From CALFXN01 sp937957815 (lineage in GTDB: Bacteria; Synergistota; Synergistia; Synergistales; Aminobacteriaceae), in NCBI GenBank assembly GCA_036788195.1, contig DAIQNX010000038.1, forward strand, positions 1-28,488: 28,488 nt of DNA. Direction: 5' to 3'. A model generated the notes under the pieces. That model searched no databases, was not told the DNA's origin, and saw only the letters and a program-made list of their open reading frames with translations. Below are positions 1 to 7,698 of the stretch, in pieces (within the stretch, counting starts at the first letter, position 1; every line of letters begins with the position of its first letter). A program made the translations under genes and the position numbers.

Positions 1-930
1 GCCGAAGTACTTCATCTCCTCCTCGAAGCCGTCCTCGAGCAGCGGCACGCGATGGCGCGAGCACAGTTCGAGCAGGCGTTCGCGGTGCGCCTGCGACGTC
101 GTCACGCCTGTCGGGTTCTGGAAGTTCGGCATCGTGTAGACGAGCGTCGGCCTTTCATCGGCGAGGACGCGTTCGAGGACGTCGAGGTCCATGCCGTCGG
201 AGCGGAAGGGGATCTCGACCGGCCGGAGGCCGTGCATTCCGATGAGCGGCAGGAACTCTCCGTAGGTTGGCGCTTCGATCGCGATCGAGGCGCCGGGACG
301 CGACAGCATCTGCAGAACGAGGCCGATCGCGTGCTGCGAGCCGTTCGTCAGCAGGATCTCCCGCTCCGTGACGCGGATGCCGTGCATCCTCAGGCGGGAG
401 GCGATCGTCGCGCGAAGTGGCGCGTACCCCGCCGCGTCTCCGTATCCGAGGAGAACGCCGGACTGTTCGCGCAGGACCCGGTTCAGGCAGGTCCGGAAGT
501 TGTCGAGAGGGAAGAGACGCTTGTCGACCTCGAGGCGGCGGAAGTTCACGACGCTCTCGTCCTGACGGGAGAGGACTTCGAGCCGGAAGCGCTCGTGAAA
601 ATTCCGCGCCTCAGACGAGAACGGGGTCGCGAGCGATTCCCAGTCGATGAGAGAGGGATCGCCACCGCGGCGCTCCGGCGCGACGGCCACGCGGCTGCGG
701 ACGCGCGGGACGGCGCCGGGACGCAGGTCGAGAAACCCGAGCGACCACAGCTCCTGATAGGCGGTCGCGACCGTCGAGCGGTGGATTCCGAGCGCTTCGG
801 CGAGCGCGCGCGTCGAGGGCAGCGCGTCGCCGGGGACGAGGCCCCCTTCGGAGATCCTGCCCCGGATGCCGTCCATGATCTGCCGGAAGACGGGTTCTTT
901 CGATTTCTCGTCAAGCCTGACCAGCAACAT
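1..930 (-). CDS. MocR-family regulator: GntR helix-turn-helix fused to aminotransferase-like domain (3' end cut by window)
   Basis: The frame opens at ATG 930 behind GGGAGGAG and runs 310 codons off the left edge without a stop. Residues about 5-75 are a GntR winged helix (EPVFRQIMDGIRGRI, then DALPSTRALAEALGIHRST). From about residue 110 the protein is a fold-type I PLP aminotransferase, with LTNGSQHAIGLVLQ, the substrate-site PNFQNPTG and LLEDGFEEE, whose Asp normally contacts the PLP ring nitrogen. The PLP-binding Lys would lie beyond the window. MocR/PdxR proteins use this domain as an effector sensor, usually controlling vitamin B6, GABA or taurine metabolism; which applies here cannot be told. 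The gene has its own promoter with a palindrome over the -35. Family assignment is firm; the regulated target is unknown. Confidence 0.93.
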   Translation of the reverse strand, partial: MLLVRLDEKSKEPVFRQIMDGIRGRISEGGLVPGDALPSTRALAEALGIHRSTVATAYQELWSLGFLDLRPGAVPRVRSRVAVAPERRGGDPSLIDWESLATPFSSEARNFHERFRLEVLSRQDESVVNFRRLEVDKRLFPLDNFRTCLNRVLREQSGVLLGYGDAAGYAPLRATIASRLRMHGIRVTEREILLTNGSQHAIGLVLQMLSRPGASIAIEAPTYGEFLPLIGMHGLRPVEIPFRSDGMDLDVLERVLADERPTLVYTMPNFQNPTGVTTSQAHRERLLELCSRHRVPLLEDGFEEEMKYFG

Positions 931-971
931 GCCGACTCCTCCCGCGAACGGCGAACGTCCGTTCACGGAAA

Positions 972-1003
972 AGGGTACGCGGAAACCAGCCGGTTGACAA
1001 CCG
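972..1003 (-). promoter_or_regulatory. Promoter and palindromic operator of the MocR gene
   Basis: On the minus strand TTGTCA (995-1000) is followed after 17 bp by TACCCT (972-977), about 40 bp before the ATG. The -35 lies inside a 13-bp dyad, CGGTTG-A-CAACCG (991-1003), suggesting autoregulation. Two direct copies of GGAACCGG (1021-1028, 1036-1043; 15-bp period) lie just upstream, and direct repeats are typical MocR sites. The elements are read from sequence; the regulator that binds is inferred. Confidence 0.45.
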
Positions 1004-1048
1004 CCAATTCAGGCCCTTTCGGAACCGGCCAGTGAGGAACCGGGCCGC

Positions 1049-1296
1049 TCAGTTGATGACCTTGTACCCCACGAACGAGTGGTACAGGAAGATCTTGCCG
1101 TCCTTGTCATTGGGGCAGCTCACGTACACGGCGATCTTGTCGCCGCTCCAGCGCGCGTCGCGCACGAAGAACCCGGCCCGGTTGACCGTGATCGTCCGGT
1201 ACGTCACCGTGGAGTCGCGCTTGTAGACGCGCACGCCTGTCCGGCGGAGACCAGCAGCACCGCGGCGAGAACCGGGAGAAACAGAGACTTTCGCAT
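1049..1296 (-). pseudogene. Small exported protein with an apparent one-base frameshift after the signal peptide
   Basis: An ideal ribosome site (AAAGGAGG, 8-9 nt spacing) precedes ATG 1296, which starts a clear signal peptide, MRKSLFLPVLAAVLLVSAGQA. That frame stops after 30 residues. The next frame, entered around 1228-1235, continues for about 61 codons to TGA 1049-1051 and encodes a plausible mature domain (VRVYKRDSTVTYRT ... FLYHSFVGYKVIN). Restoring one base near 1230 gives an 82-residue secreted protein of beta-rich character. So the copy shown is broken, contains an assembly or read error, or uses a -1 shift; no obvious slippery heptamer is seen. I recognise no family. A longer in-frame reading from GTG 1363 lacks a ribosome site and runs over the hicA operator, so it is unlikely. 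Confidence 0.6.
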
Positions 1297-1356
1297 GTGA
1301 GATACCTCCTTTGTGTCGTAGCCGAGAAAATTCTCGTCTCAGAAAAATATCGACGA

Positions 1357-1386
1357 TAGACACGTATGATTCATACGTGGTATGCT
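1357..1386 (+). promoter_or_regulatory. hicA promoter with 19-bp palindromic operator
   Basis: TAGACA (1357-1362), an 18-bp spacer and an extended -10, TG-G-TATGCT (hexamer 1381-1386), form a good promoter ending 27 bp before hicA. The spacer is filled by a perfect inverted repeat, CACGTATGA-T-TCATACGTG (1361-1379). HicB antitoxins with a ribbon-helix-helix tail repress their own operon through such palindromes, so this is the expected HicB site. A second imperfect dyad (CGAGAA-AA-TTCTCG, 1323-1336) lies upstream. Confidence 0.7.
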
Positions 1387-1413
1387 TTGCTTATCGGATG
1401 AGGGGGTTCTTGC

Positions 1414-1611
1414 GTGAAGAGCTACAGCTCCAGAGAGATCATCAGGATTCTCGAAAAAGACGGATGGACGCTCGTCTGGAGCAGAGAGCGACACAAGCAA
1501 TTCCGACACCCGACAAAACGCGGACTCGTGACCGTGCCGGATCCCATGAAAGACCTCGACATCGAAGTGCTGAAAAGCATCGAAAGACAATCCGGAATCA
1601 GGTTCGCGTAA
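1414..1611 (+). CDS. hicA: HicA-type mRNA interferase toxin
   Basis: A 65-residue protein, the usual HicA length. It shows the dsRBD-like HicA pattern: SSREIIRILEKDGW at the start, then a His-containing strand (RHKQFRHPTK) carrying the candidate catalytic His, followed by LVTVPDPMKDLDIEVLKSI. HicA cleaves mRNA and blocks translation until bound by HicB. The start is GTG 1414, about 10 nt after GAGGGGG; no in-frame ATG exists upstream. hicB follows after 65 nt on the same strand, the classic toxin-first order. Transcription probably starts at the palindrome-bearing promoter just upstream. No residue appears to be missing, so the toxin is probably functional. Confidence 0.93.
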   Translation: MKSYSSREIIRILEKDGWTLVWSRERHKQFRHPTKRGLVTVPDPMKDLDIEVLKSIERQSGIRFA

Positions 1612-1676
1612 TATCCCGACACCCCTCTCGTCGATGATGCCTGAAAAAATGACCAACATCACATGGAGGCCCCAAC

Positions 1677-2093
1677 ATGCTGAAAGACCGCTATGACTTT
1701 CCGGCCCTGTTGCATTATACCCGCGACGGACGCATCGGAATCACATTTCCGGACCTGCCCGGATGCGTCAGCCAGGCGCACTCCGACGGAGAAGCCGTCG
1801 CGATGGCGACCGAGGCGCTCGAATTGCATATCTACGGCATGGAACAGTCCGAAACGCCTGTCCCGAATCCCTCGCGGCTGTCGGAGATTCCGACCGAACC
1901 GGATCAGCGGACCATCCTCGTCACCGCAATCATGCCGCTCGTTCGCGAGGACATGGAGACGAAAGCCGTCAAAAAGACCCTGACGATTCCCGCGTGGCTC
2001 AACCGCGCAGCCGAAGCCGCTCACGTCAACTTCTCCGCCCTGCTCCAGCGCTCCCTTCGCGAGCACCTCGGGATTCAGGACCGGTATCGCTGA
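1677..2093 (+). CDS. hicB: HicB-type antitoxin with C-terminal ribbon-helix-helix domain
   Basis: A 138-residue protein starting at ATG 1677 behind GGAGG. Residues about 1-75 form the partial RNase H-like HicB fold that plugs the toxin (FPALLHYTRDGRIGITFPDLPGC, then SQAHSDGEAVAMATEALELH). Residues about 95-135 form a ribbon-helix-helix DNA-binding tail (KKTLTIPAWLNRAAEAAHV, then NFSALLQRSLREHLGI). The antitoxin neutralises HicA and, with this tail, should repress the operon at the palindrome 1361-1379. It is followed by about 150 bases with no recognisable element before the convergent nuclease gene. Confidence 0.93.
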   Translation: MLKDRYDFPALLHYTRDGRIGITFPDLPGCVSQAHSDGEAVAMATEALELHIYGMEQSETPVPNPSRLSEIPTEPDQRTILVTAIMPLVREDMETKAVKKTLTIPAWLNRAAEAAHVNFSALLQRSLREHLGIQDRYR

Positions 2094-2245
2094 GTCTTCT
2101 CCGCATTCAGCTCGGCTGCCATGCGTAGCAGGAGTAACGCCGTCCTTTCTTGGGCGACGTCGGCTTTTCTTCGCAATGAGAGAACATCCGGACGCCGTTT
2201 CCGAGGCGTTCTGTCCGTTTCCCGATCCCTTCGGTCCCGCGCATC
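2094..2245. other. Convergent intergenic region without a recognised element
   Basis: About 150 bases between the hicB stop and the nuclease gene's stop on the other strand. I see no T-tailed hairpin, repeat or small gene, so transcription of the two convergent units may overlap here. Confidence 0.5.
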
Positions 2246-3832
2246 CTACCTGCGTTTCGCTCTTTGCTTCAGGGCGGCGTCGATCGCGTGCTTCCCGAAT
2301 ACGGATGCAAGCTCCGCGACGATCTCGGGGCGCGCTATCTCCTTCCAGTTCCTAAAGGCGTACAGGCTCTCGTCGAACGACCGCCGGTCCCTTTTGAAAA
2401 CCCATACGCCCTGCCTCGCGGCGAGAACCACCGTGTCGGCCTGCAATCTCAGGGCGTAGGATTTCGCCTGAACGAACGCTTCCCTCCGTTCTTTCGCCGT
2501 TGAAATATCGAACTTCGACTCGAGGAGCGCAACTCCTGCTTCCTCACCCGGTGTTTCATCCGCGCCCAATACGTAATCGGGGACGTTTCGCTCTCCCCGT
2601 CCCATCCGGATGCGCGGCTGATACCGCCAGTCCGCTTCGGAAAAACCGAGCCGTCGCAGAAGAGGCTCGACGAGATGCGTCTCGACGTCGCGCTCGCACG
2701 AAAGCGAGACGTCGGGAAGGTGAAGATCCTCCGGAGGTTCCGGCAGCGTCGCGATGTCGAATCCCTTTGCGGACGCAAGCCGGAGGATTTCCCGATACTC
2801 TTCCGCGCTGAAGGCCGTGCCGCTGCACCCCTGGAACCGCGACCGAACGGCGGATTTCCCCGAGAAGACGCTGTTGCGGGACAGCTCGGAAAACGATATC
2901 GGAGGAATCCTGACCGGTCTTCCGATACGGATCATGGAATAGTAATAGAAGTACGGGTCGTTGAAGCCGTCGTCGAGAACGCGCCAGACGGAATGGAGAG
3001 AACTTCTCGGCGAGACGCACCACATGAGGACGATATCTCCCCGACGCGCTTCGATATTCCCCTGCCAGTACGATACCGACGAATCATCGGCCGTATCGAG
3101 ATATCTGAAATCCCCGTTTCCTCCGGTTCCACCCATGACGAACCATACCGCCGACGGCGCCGGAAGATCTTCCGTACGGCCGAGGGTCGAGTCTTTCGGT
3201 GCGAAGTCATACAGGAAGGCGTTCATCTCAGACGGGGAGAGCCCGTTCCTCTCGCGGAACCGTTGCATCTCCCTGTTGACCGCGACGTAAAACAGGGCCC
3301 GTTCGCGCTTCCGCAATTTTCCGGGAATATCCGGAAACGGAATGTCGTACCTGTCGCAGAGATCCCCGAGGGCGTCGCACCGTCGGGCGAAGAGGTACGG
3401 AAAGAAGAATTCGGGGAAGCATTCGTGAAGTCCGGCGCTCAGACCTTCGATGCTCGTGTAGACGTCGGTAAATCCTTCCGGATCCGCGGCCCCGCCGCCA
3501 TACTGCGCCGTGTAGCGCTTTTCCCCGACGTCTTTCTCCCATTCGAGGCCATCCTCGACAATCTCGCGGAACAGGTCTTCCGCCTCTTCATGCGACCGGA
3601 TGAACCCTCTGGAAAAAAGCCCCCGGATCTCGCGGCGAAGGTCAACAGTCACATCGGCGCCGTACGGCTCCGCGCTTTCGTCGTCGGGCAGCAGGAAAAG
3701 GTCATACCGGAACGCTGGGGCGTCTCGAACCGCCGGAATGGACGCGACATGCCCGTCGACAGTCCTCGCTATCGCCGCTTTCCCTTCCGGCGATTCCCGG
3801 TAGAGCTTCCACGCGTACGCGGAAAAGGACAT
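2246..3832 (-). CDS. Orphan EVE-like / HsdR_N-type PD-(D/E)XK nuclease fusion (putative restriction or defence protein)
   Basis: A 528-residue protein starting at ATG 3832 behind AGAGGG. Three parts can be read. Residues 1-220 are a mostly helical region of unknown role, rich in aromatics around 139-150 and 205-210 (NAFLYDFAP). Residues about 228-350 resemble an EVE/PUA-like domain: AVWFVMGG, YWQGN, RRGDIVLMW, HSVWRVLDDGFNDPYFYYY, then the SAVRSRFQGCSG turn and AEEYREIL. EVE domains read modified bases in DNA or RNA. Residues about 375-485 match the N-terminal nuclease of type I restriction R subunits: Asp419 in PDY, E438-S-K440, and the Q455-AKS-Y459 (QxxxY) motif. No helicase, methylase or specificity gene is nearby, so it may act alone as a modification-dependent nuclease. 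Function is inferred from domains. Confidence 0.8.
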   Translation of the reverse strand: MSFSAYAWKLYRESPEGKAAIARTVDGHVASIPAVRDAPAFRYDLFLLPDDESAEPYGADVTVDLRREIRGLFSRGFIRSHEEAEDLFREIVEDGLEWEKDVGEKRYTAQYGGGAADPEGFTDVYTSIEGLSAGLHECFPEFFFPYLFARRCDALGDLCDRYDIPFPDIPGKLRKRERALFYVAVNREMQRFRERNGLSPSEMNAFLYDFAPKDSTLGRTEDLPAPSAVWFVMGGTGGNGDFRYLDTADDSSVSYWQGNIEARRGDIVLMWCVSPRSSLHSVWRVLDDGFNDPYFYYYSMIRIGRPVRIPPISFSELSRNSVFSGKSAVRSRFQGCSGTAFSAEEYREILRLASAKGFDIATLPEPPEDLHLPDVSLSCERDVETHLVEPLLRRLGFSEADWRYQPRIRMGRGERNVPDYVLGADETPGEEAGVALLESKFDISTAKERREAFVQAKSYALRLQADTVVLAARQGVWVFKRDRRSFDESLYAFRNWKEIARPEIVAELASVFGKHAIDAALKQRAKRR

Positions 3833-3902
3833 CGATTTCCCTCTCTTTCGCGCCTGCCGGGGCTATTTCCGTTTCCCCTCCCGGGGCTTCCGTCGCAGCA
3901 CG

Positions 3903-5897
3903 CTACTCGCCGGCTCCCCGGGGCAGGGTCTCTTCGGCGACGAAACCGGAATCGGCCTGCCGCCGGTAGAGCCACACTGCGTTGCCGCCGGGTTGCTTCG
4001 CGGCGTACATCGCCATATCCGCGTTCTTCGCGAGTTCGATCTCGTTGCATCCGTCGTCCGGCGCGATCGCGATGCCGATGCTGCACGAGACGCCGATCCT
4101 AAGGCCTTCGATCTCGAACGGTTTTTCGAGAGCCGCACGGAGTTTGCCGGCGACGACGAGCGCGTCGTCTTCCGTTTCGATGATCGGCAGCAGGACGACG
4201 AATTCGTCGCCGCCGATGCGCCCGACCGTGTCGGACGCCCGGATCGAGGAGCGCAGCCGTGTCGCGGCCTCGCGGAGCAGCACGTCGCCGACGGCGTGTC
4301 CGTAGGTGTCGTTGACGGGTTTGAAGCGGTCGAGATCGACGAACATGAGCGCAAGGCGCGTTCCGTTCCGCTTCGAGAGGGCGAGCGCCCGCTCGAGCCT
4401 GTCGGAGACGAGCATCCGGTTGGGCAGGTCGGTCAGCGTGTCGTGGCTCGCCATGTGTTCGATGCGCTCCGCGGCGCGTTTGCGCTCGGAGATGTCCCTG
4501 GTCACACCGTGGAAGCCGAGGAGCTTTCCGTCCCTGTCGCGGTGGGGGACGACGTTGATTTCGGTCCAGAGCGCGCTGCCATCCTTGCGCTTCTGCTCGA
4601 GTTCGAACCTGACGGTGCCGACGGGAACCCCGTTACGCTCGGCGCTGCGAAGCTCGGAGATCGCTCGCCGAACGCGTTCGGCCCCATCGGGCGTGAGCGC
4701 GCTCCATACGGTGGTTCCGATGACTTCGTCCCGCCGGAAGCCGCGCATCCGTTCGTCGGCGGGACTGATGTAGGTGAACCGGAGCGCCGTGTCCGTCCGC
4801 CAGATCGCGTCGCTCGAGTTTTCCGCCAGGTTGCGGAACTTCTCCTCGCTCTCGCGAAGCGCGTCCTCCATGCGCCGCCGCTCCGTGACGTTGCTGATGC
4901 TTGCCAGGATGCACCGTTCTCCGCCGACCGAGATGACATCGGCCGAGACCATCCCCAGAAAGATCTCTCCTGATCGCGTCCTGAACGGGTACTCCCGTTC
5001 ACGCACGCTTCCCGTCTCCCGGAGCGCCTCGACCAGCGACGCCCTGTCCGGTCCGTTCGCCCAGAGCCCCAGTTCCGGATAGGTCCGTCCGACCGCATCC
5101 TCATAGGAGTAGCCGGTGGTCCTTACGAATCCGTCGTTGACTTCGTAGATCAATCCGTCGGAAAGACGAGTGAGGGTCAGCATATACGGAGCGATCCGGA
5201 ATGCGGTGGAGAACTTCTCCTCCTGCGCGCGGACGTCGAGCAGCAACCTTCGGGTGACCATGAGCGTGAGACTGTATGTCAGAAGGATCGACAGGAGCTG
5301 ATAGGAGAAGACAATAATCGTCTCGAAGCCGTTTGCCTTGAAGAAATCGACCCACGTCCCATCCCCGCCCGAAAAGATCCGCAGCAACCGGATGACGTTG
5401 ATCAGGGTGTACGCCGCATAGACCAGTCCCGTCAGGAAGGTCCAGCGGCGGACGTCCGGCCCGACCCGGGCGAGCAGAGTCCAGGCGATCTGGGCACAGT
5501 AGACGGTCATCAGGATCGAGATGAGAGCCGTTCTCGCCTGCAAGCTGTCGTGGACGAAGACATACCGGGCGAACAGCGCGGAAAAGAGCCCGAGGAGGAG
5601 GATGTCGTGAACGCGACGGCCCGTCCGTCCGAGGAAGTGGTCCGTCCCTATTATCGTCAGGAGGACACCGGACATGATGACGACGTTCGCGAGGAAGACC
5701 GAAACGACGTACGGGATGACCCCGCGCAGGGCCAGAAGAGAGAGTCCTGCGGCGATAGCCGCGAATCCCGCGCTCCAGATTCCTATTCCGGAAAACCTTC
5801 CACGATTCTGCTTCCAGAGCATCAGGAGCAGGAGCGAACAGACGAAGATGATCGCCGCACTGGTGATGACGACGGTCCGCATATCGAACGGGTTCAT
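3903..5897 (-). CDS. Membrane-bound diguanylate cyclase with two PAS domains
   Basis: A 664-residue protein starting at ATG 5897 (MNPFDMRT). A TTG at 5918 is also in frame but overlaps the only ribosome site, GGAGGG. About seven hydrophobic segments occupy residues 8-215, forming a membrane sensor module. PAS domains follow at about 230-340 and 350-475; the first ends in the N-V-T-E-R PAC signature. A complete GGDEF domain spans about 480-640: the active-site GGDEF is at 562-566 and the RASD product-inhibition site (RxxD) sits five residues before it, so both catalysis and feedback control look intact. It would make cyclic di-GMP from two GTP. No EAL domain is present. The ligand sensed is unknown. 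It lies alone between the nuclease gene and the exported protein. Confidence 0.94.
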   Translation of the reverse strand: MNPFDMRTVVITSAAIIFVCSLLLLMLWKQNRGRFSGIGIWSAGFAAIAAGLSLLALRGVIPYVVSVFLANVVIMSGVLLTIIGTDHFLGRTGRRVHDILLLGLFSALFARYVFVHDSLQARTALISILMTVYCAQIAWTLLARVGPDVRRWTFLTGLVYAAYTLINVIRLLRIFSGGDGTWVDFFKANGFETIIVFSYQLLSILLTYSLTLMVTRRLLLDVRAQEEKFSTAFRIAPYMLTLTRLSDGLIYEVNDGFVRTTGYSYEDAVGRTYPELGLWANGPDRASLVEALRETGSVREREYPFRTRSGEIFLGMVSADVISVGGERCILASISNVTERRRMEDALRESEEKFRNLAENSSDAIWRTDTALRFTYISPADERMRGFRRDEVIGTTVWSALTPDGAERVRRAISELRSAERNGVPVGTVRFELEQKRKDGSALWTEINVVPHRDRDGKLLGFHGVTRDISERKRAAERIEHMASHDTLTDLPNRMLVSDRLERALALSKRNGTRLALMFVDLDRFKPVNDTYGHAVGDVLLREAATRLRSSIRASDTVGRIGGDEFVVLLPIIETEDDALVVAGKLRAALEKPFEIEGLRIGVSCSIGIAIAPDDGCNEIELAKNADMAMYAAKQPGGNAVWLYRRQADSGFVAEETLPRGAGE

Positions 5898-5940
5898 GAG
5901 ATCAGGTTTTCCCTCCAAAACGCCAGGGTGTGACTGAACG

Positions 5941-5976
5941 AAAAAAACGGGCTGTTCCGTTTCGGGAGACAGCCCG
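5941..5976 (-). terminator. Rho-independent terminator of the Synerg-CTERM protein gene
   Basis: On the minus strand CGGGCTGT pairs with ACAGCCCG (8 bp, 13-nt loop with a further CCG/CGG pairing) and is followed by seven Ts. It lies 15 nt after the stop codon at 5991 and before the diguanylate cyclase start. Confidence 0.85.
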
Positions 5977-5990
5977 GATGACGCTTTCTC

Positions 5991-7601
5991 TTACCTTTCC
6001 CCGCGCTTTCTTCGGTCACATTCGACGATGAGAAGCGGAAGAAGGAGGAACAGGGAAAGCGGCGCGAAGCCCGCCGAGCATCCGCCACCGCCGCCGCTTC
6101 CCCGGCCCGATGTGTCGAGACGCAATACGAAGGCCTCGCTCGTTCCCTCGACTTCGACTCCGTAGCTGTCGAAGGCCGAGACGTTGACGGTCAGGGCGTG
6201 GTCGAAGCTCGCCGGGACCGGAATGTCGTGTCGGAATTCGTAGATCGACGCCCGGTTGCTGTTGACGCCGTATCGCGTCAGTTCCACGCGCTTCGCGTCG
6301 AACGAGAGAACTTCCGTCGCGCCGTCCAGGAGAGAATAACGCACCGTGGCGATTCTGTTGTTCACCGTATAGGTTCCGTCTTCGTTCGCGACGACGTCCT
6401 CCGGATCGGGCTGGATCGGCATCACCGCTCCGAAGAGGCTCAGGAGCTGTTTCGGCTTCACGGCGACTCCGTCGGCCACGTTCCAGTCGACCTGCTTGTC
6501 CGCGAGGTCCGGCGAGCAGACGTAGTCGGCGGGCGACACTTCGGTCACGCCGTCGCCGCGGATTTCCGCGCGCGTGAGAACGAGCCTGTCGCCGGAAGCG
6601 AACGCGACGATGCTTCCCTGCTTCGTGGCGACGCTCCCGTTGCCGGGGTTGTATTTCACGGCCGGATCGCCGATATCGTAGTGGTACCAGAGCATCGAAC
6701 CGGCCCCGAGCCTCAGGGCGTTCGCGAGGGCGCCGATTTCCACGGCCTGCGTCGCGCTCGTCGCGTTGACGTTGTAGACGACACCGCGCACCGTTCCGTT
6801 CATGTACTCGAGCGCGTCGTTGGGACGCCAGCGGCGGACGATCTCGTAGAAGAGCGTCGAGGGGGCCGTTCCGTGGGGGAGCGTCTTCGCGTCCCAGTAT
6901 CCGGGGAAGAGGTCCGTGTAGACGTGCGAGTTGTTCGCGGCCGCGAAGGCCGTGACCTTTGCCATGTGGTCCGCGGGGCTGAAGCGGGAGAGGATCTTGT
7001 CCGGCACGGAGCCGAACGCGAGCGGGACGCTTTCCGTGTCGAGCGGGAGGCCCCCGCCGCCGACTGCGGTGACGGTGAGCGTGTAGTTGCCCTCCTCGAT
7101 GTCCTGGACGTATGAAGCCGCGTAGTCGCTGTCGAAATTCTTCGTGCAGCCGCCTTGGATGAGCGCCGCCGCGTAGTGCGACGTCACGACGGCCTTCCGC
7201 TCCGGATGATACTTCGAAACGGGCTGCGCCGGATTGAACACGAGGTCCGGAAGCGGCGCGGCGAGGATGTCCGCCGACGTCCCGGGCGTCCACCCGTTCG
7301 CGTAATCCGTCTCGATCGCACCCGCCGGCGACAGGCCGTTGCCGTCGACGGAACTCGTGATGGAGCGTATCGCGGTCGGGTTCCCGTTACGGTAGAGTTC
7401 GAAACGGACGTTGAACGGCTCCTCCTCGGGATTTTTCCCCTCCCGGTCGAGCGAGACGATCACGTAGAAGTCGCGCGTCGGAGCAAGAATGCGGTTCCCC
7501 GCCGACGGAGCGGTGATCGCGATGCCGACGGCTTCAGCCGCCGGGCCTCCCGCAAGGAGGCAGAGACATATGAGCGCCAGCGCCGCTATTTTCTTCAACA
7601 C
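5991..7601 (-). CDS. Exported surface protein with Synerg-CTERM sorting signal
   Basis: The preferred start is GTG 7601, which has AAAGGA at 7 nt and gives a compact signal peptide (MLKKIAALALICLCLLAGG, then PAAEA). ATG 7628 upstream has no ribosome site. The 536-residue product has a long beta-rich ectodomain with a stretch like extracellular carbohydrate- or matrix-binding proteins (FNVRFELYRNGNPTAIRS); I recognise no enzyme motif. The last 35 residues hold a Gly/Ser linker, GGGGGC-SAGFAP, a hydrophobic helix (LSLFLLLPLL) and a basic tail (DRRKRGER). This is the arrangement of the Synerg-CTERM signal, thought to be processed at the Cys/helix region for surface anchoring. A clear terminator follows and a promoter precedes it, so it is a single-gene unit. 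Confidence 0.85.
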   Translation of the reverse strand: MLKKIAALALICLCLLAGGPAAEAVGIAITAPSAGNRILAPTRDFYVIVSLDREGKNPEEEPFNVRFELYRNGNPTAIRSITSSVDGNGLSPAGAIETDYANGWTPGTSADILAAPLPDLVFNPAQPVSKYHPERKAVVTSHYAAALIQGGCTKNFDSDYAASYVQDIEEGNYTLTVTAVGGGGLPLDTESVPLAFGSVPDKILSRFSPADHMAKVTAFAAANNSHVYTDLFPGYWDAKTLPHGTAPSTLFYEIVRRWRPNDALEYMNGTVRGVVYNVNATSATQAVEIGALANALRLGAGSMLWYHYDIGDPAVKYNPGNGSVATKQGSIVAFASGDRLVLTRAEIRGDGVTEVSPADYVCSPDLADKQVDWNVADGVAVKPKQLLSLFGAVMPIQPDPEDVVANEDGTYTVNNRIATVRYSLLDGATEVLSFDAKRVELTRYGVNSNRASIYEFRHDIPVPASFDHALTVNVSAFDSYGVEVEGTSEAFVLRLDTSGRGSGGGGGCSAGFAPLSLFLLLPLLIVECDRRKRGER

Positions 7602-7658
7602 GGACACATCCTTTCGGGAAGATCGCATGATGACGCCGATACGGCTTCACAGGCACAT

Positions 7659-7686
7659 ATCGTATCACGCTTTCGCCGGGTGAAAA
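7659..7686 (-). promoter_or_regulatory. Putative promoter of the Synerg-CTERM protein gene
   Basis: Minus strand TTTTCA (7681-7686), a 16-bp spacer and an extended -10, TGA-TACGAT (hexamer 7659-7664). The position, about 58 bp before the GTG, and the extended -10 support it; the -35 is weak. Confidence 0.4.
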
Positions 7687-7698
7687 GCGCCCCGGACG

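Noticed and set aside
52..1035. A 327-codon plus-strand frame over the MocR gene
   Set aside because: Low-complexity Arg/Glu-rich composition; the minus strand encodes an unmistakable GntR/aminotransferase protein.
1049..1363. Single uninterrupted 104-codon reading of the small exported protein from GTG 1363
   Set aside because: No ribosome site, start inside the hicA operator, and it would discard the signal peptide that has a perfect ribosome site.
3903..5918. TTG 5918 as start of the diguanylate cyclase
   Set aside because: The codon overlaps the only Shine-Dalgarno sequence; ATG 5897 is the better start.
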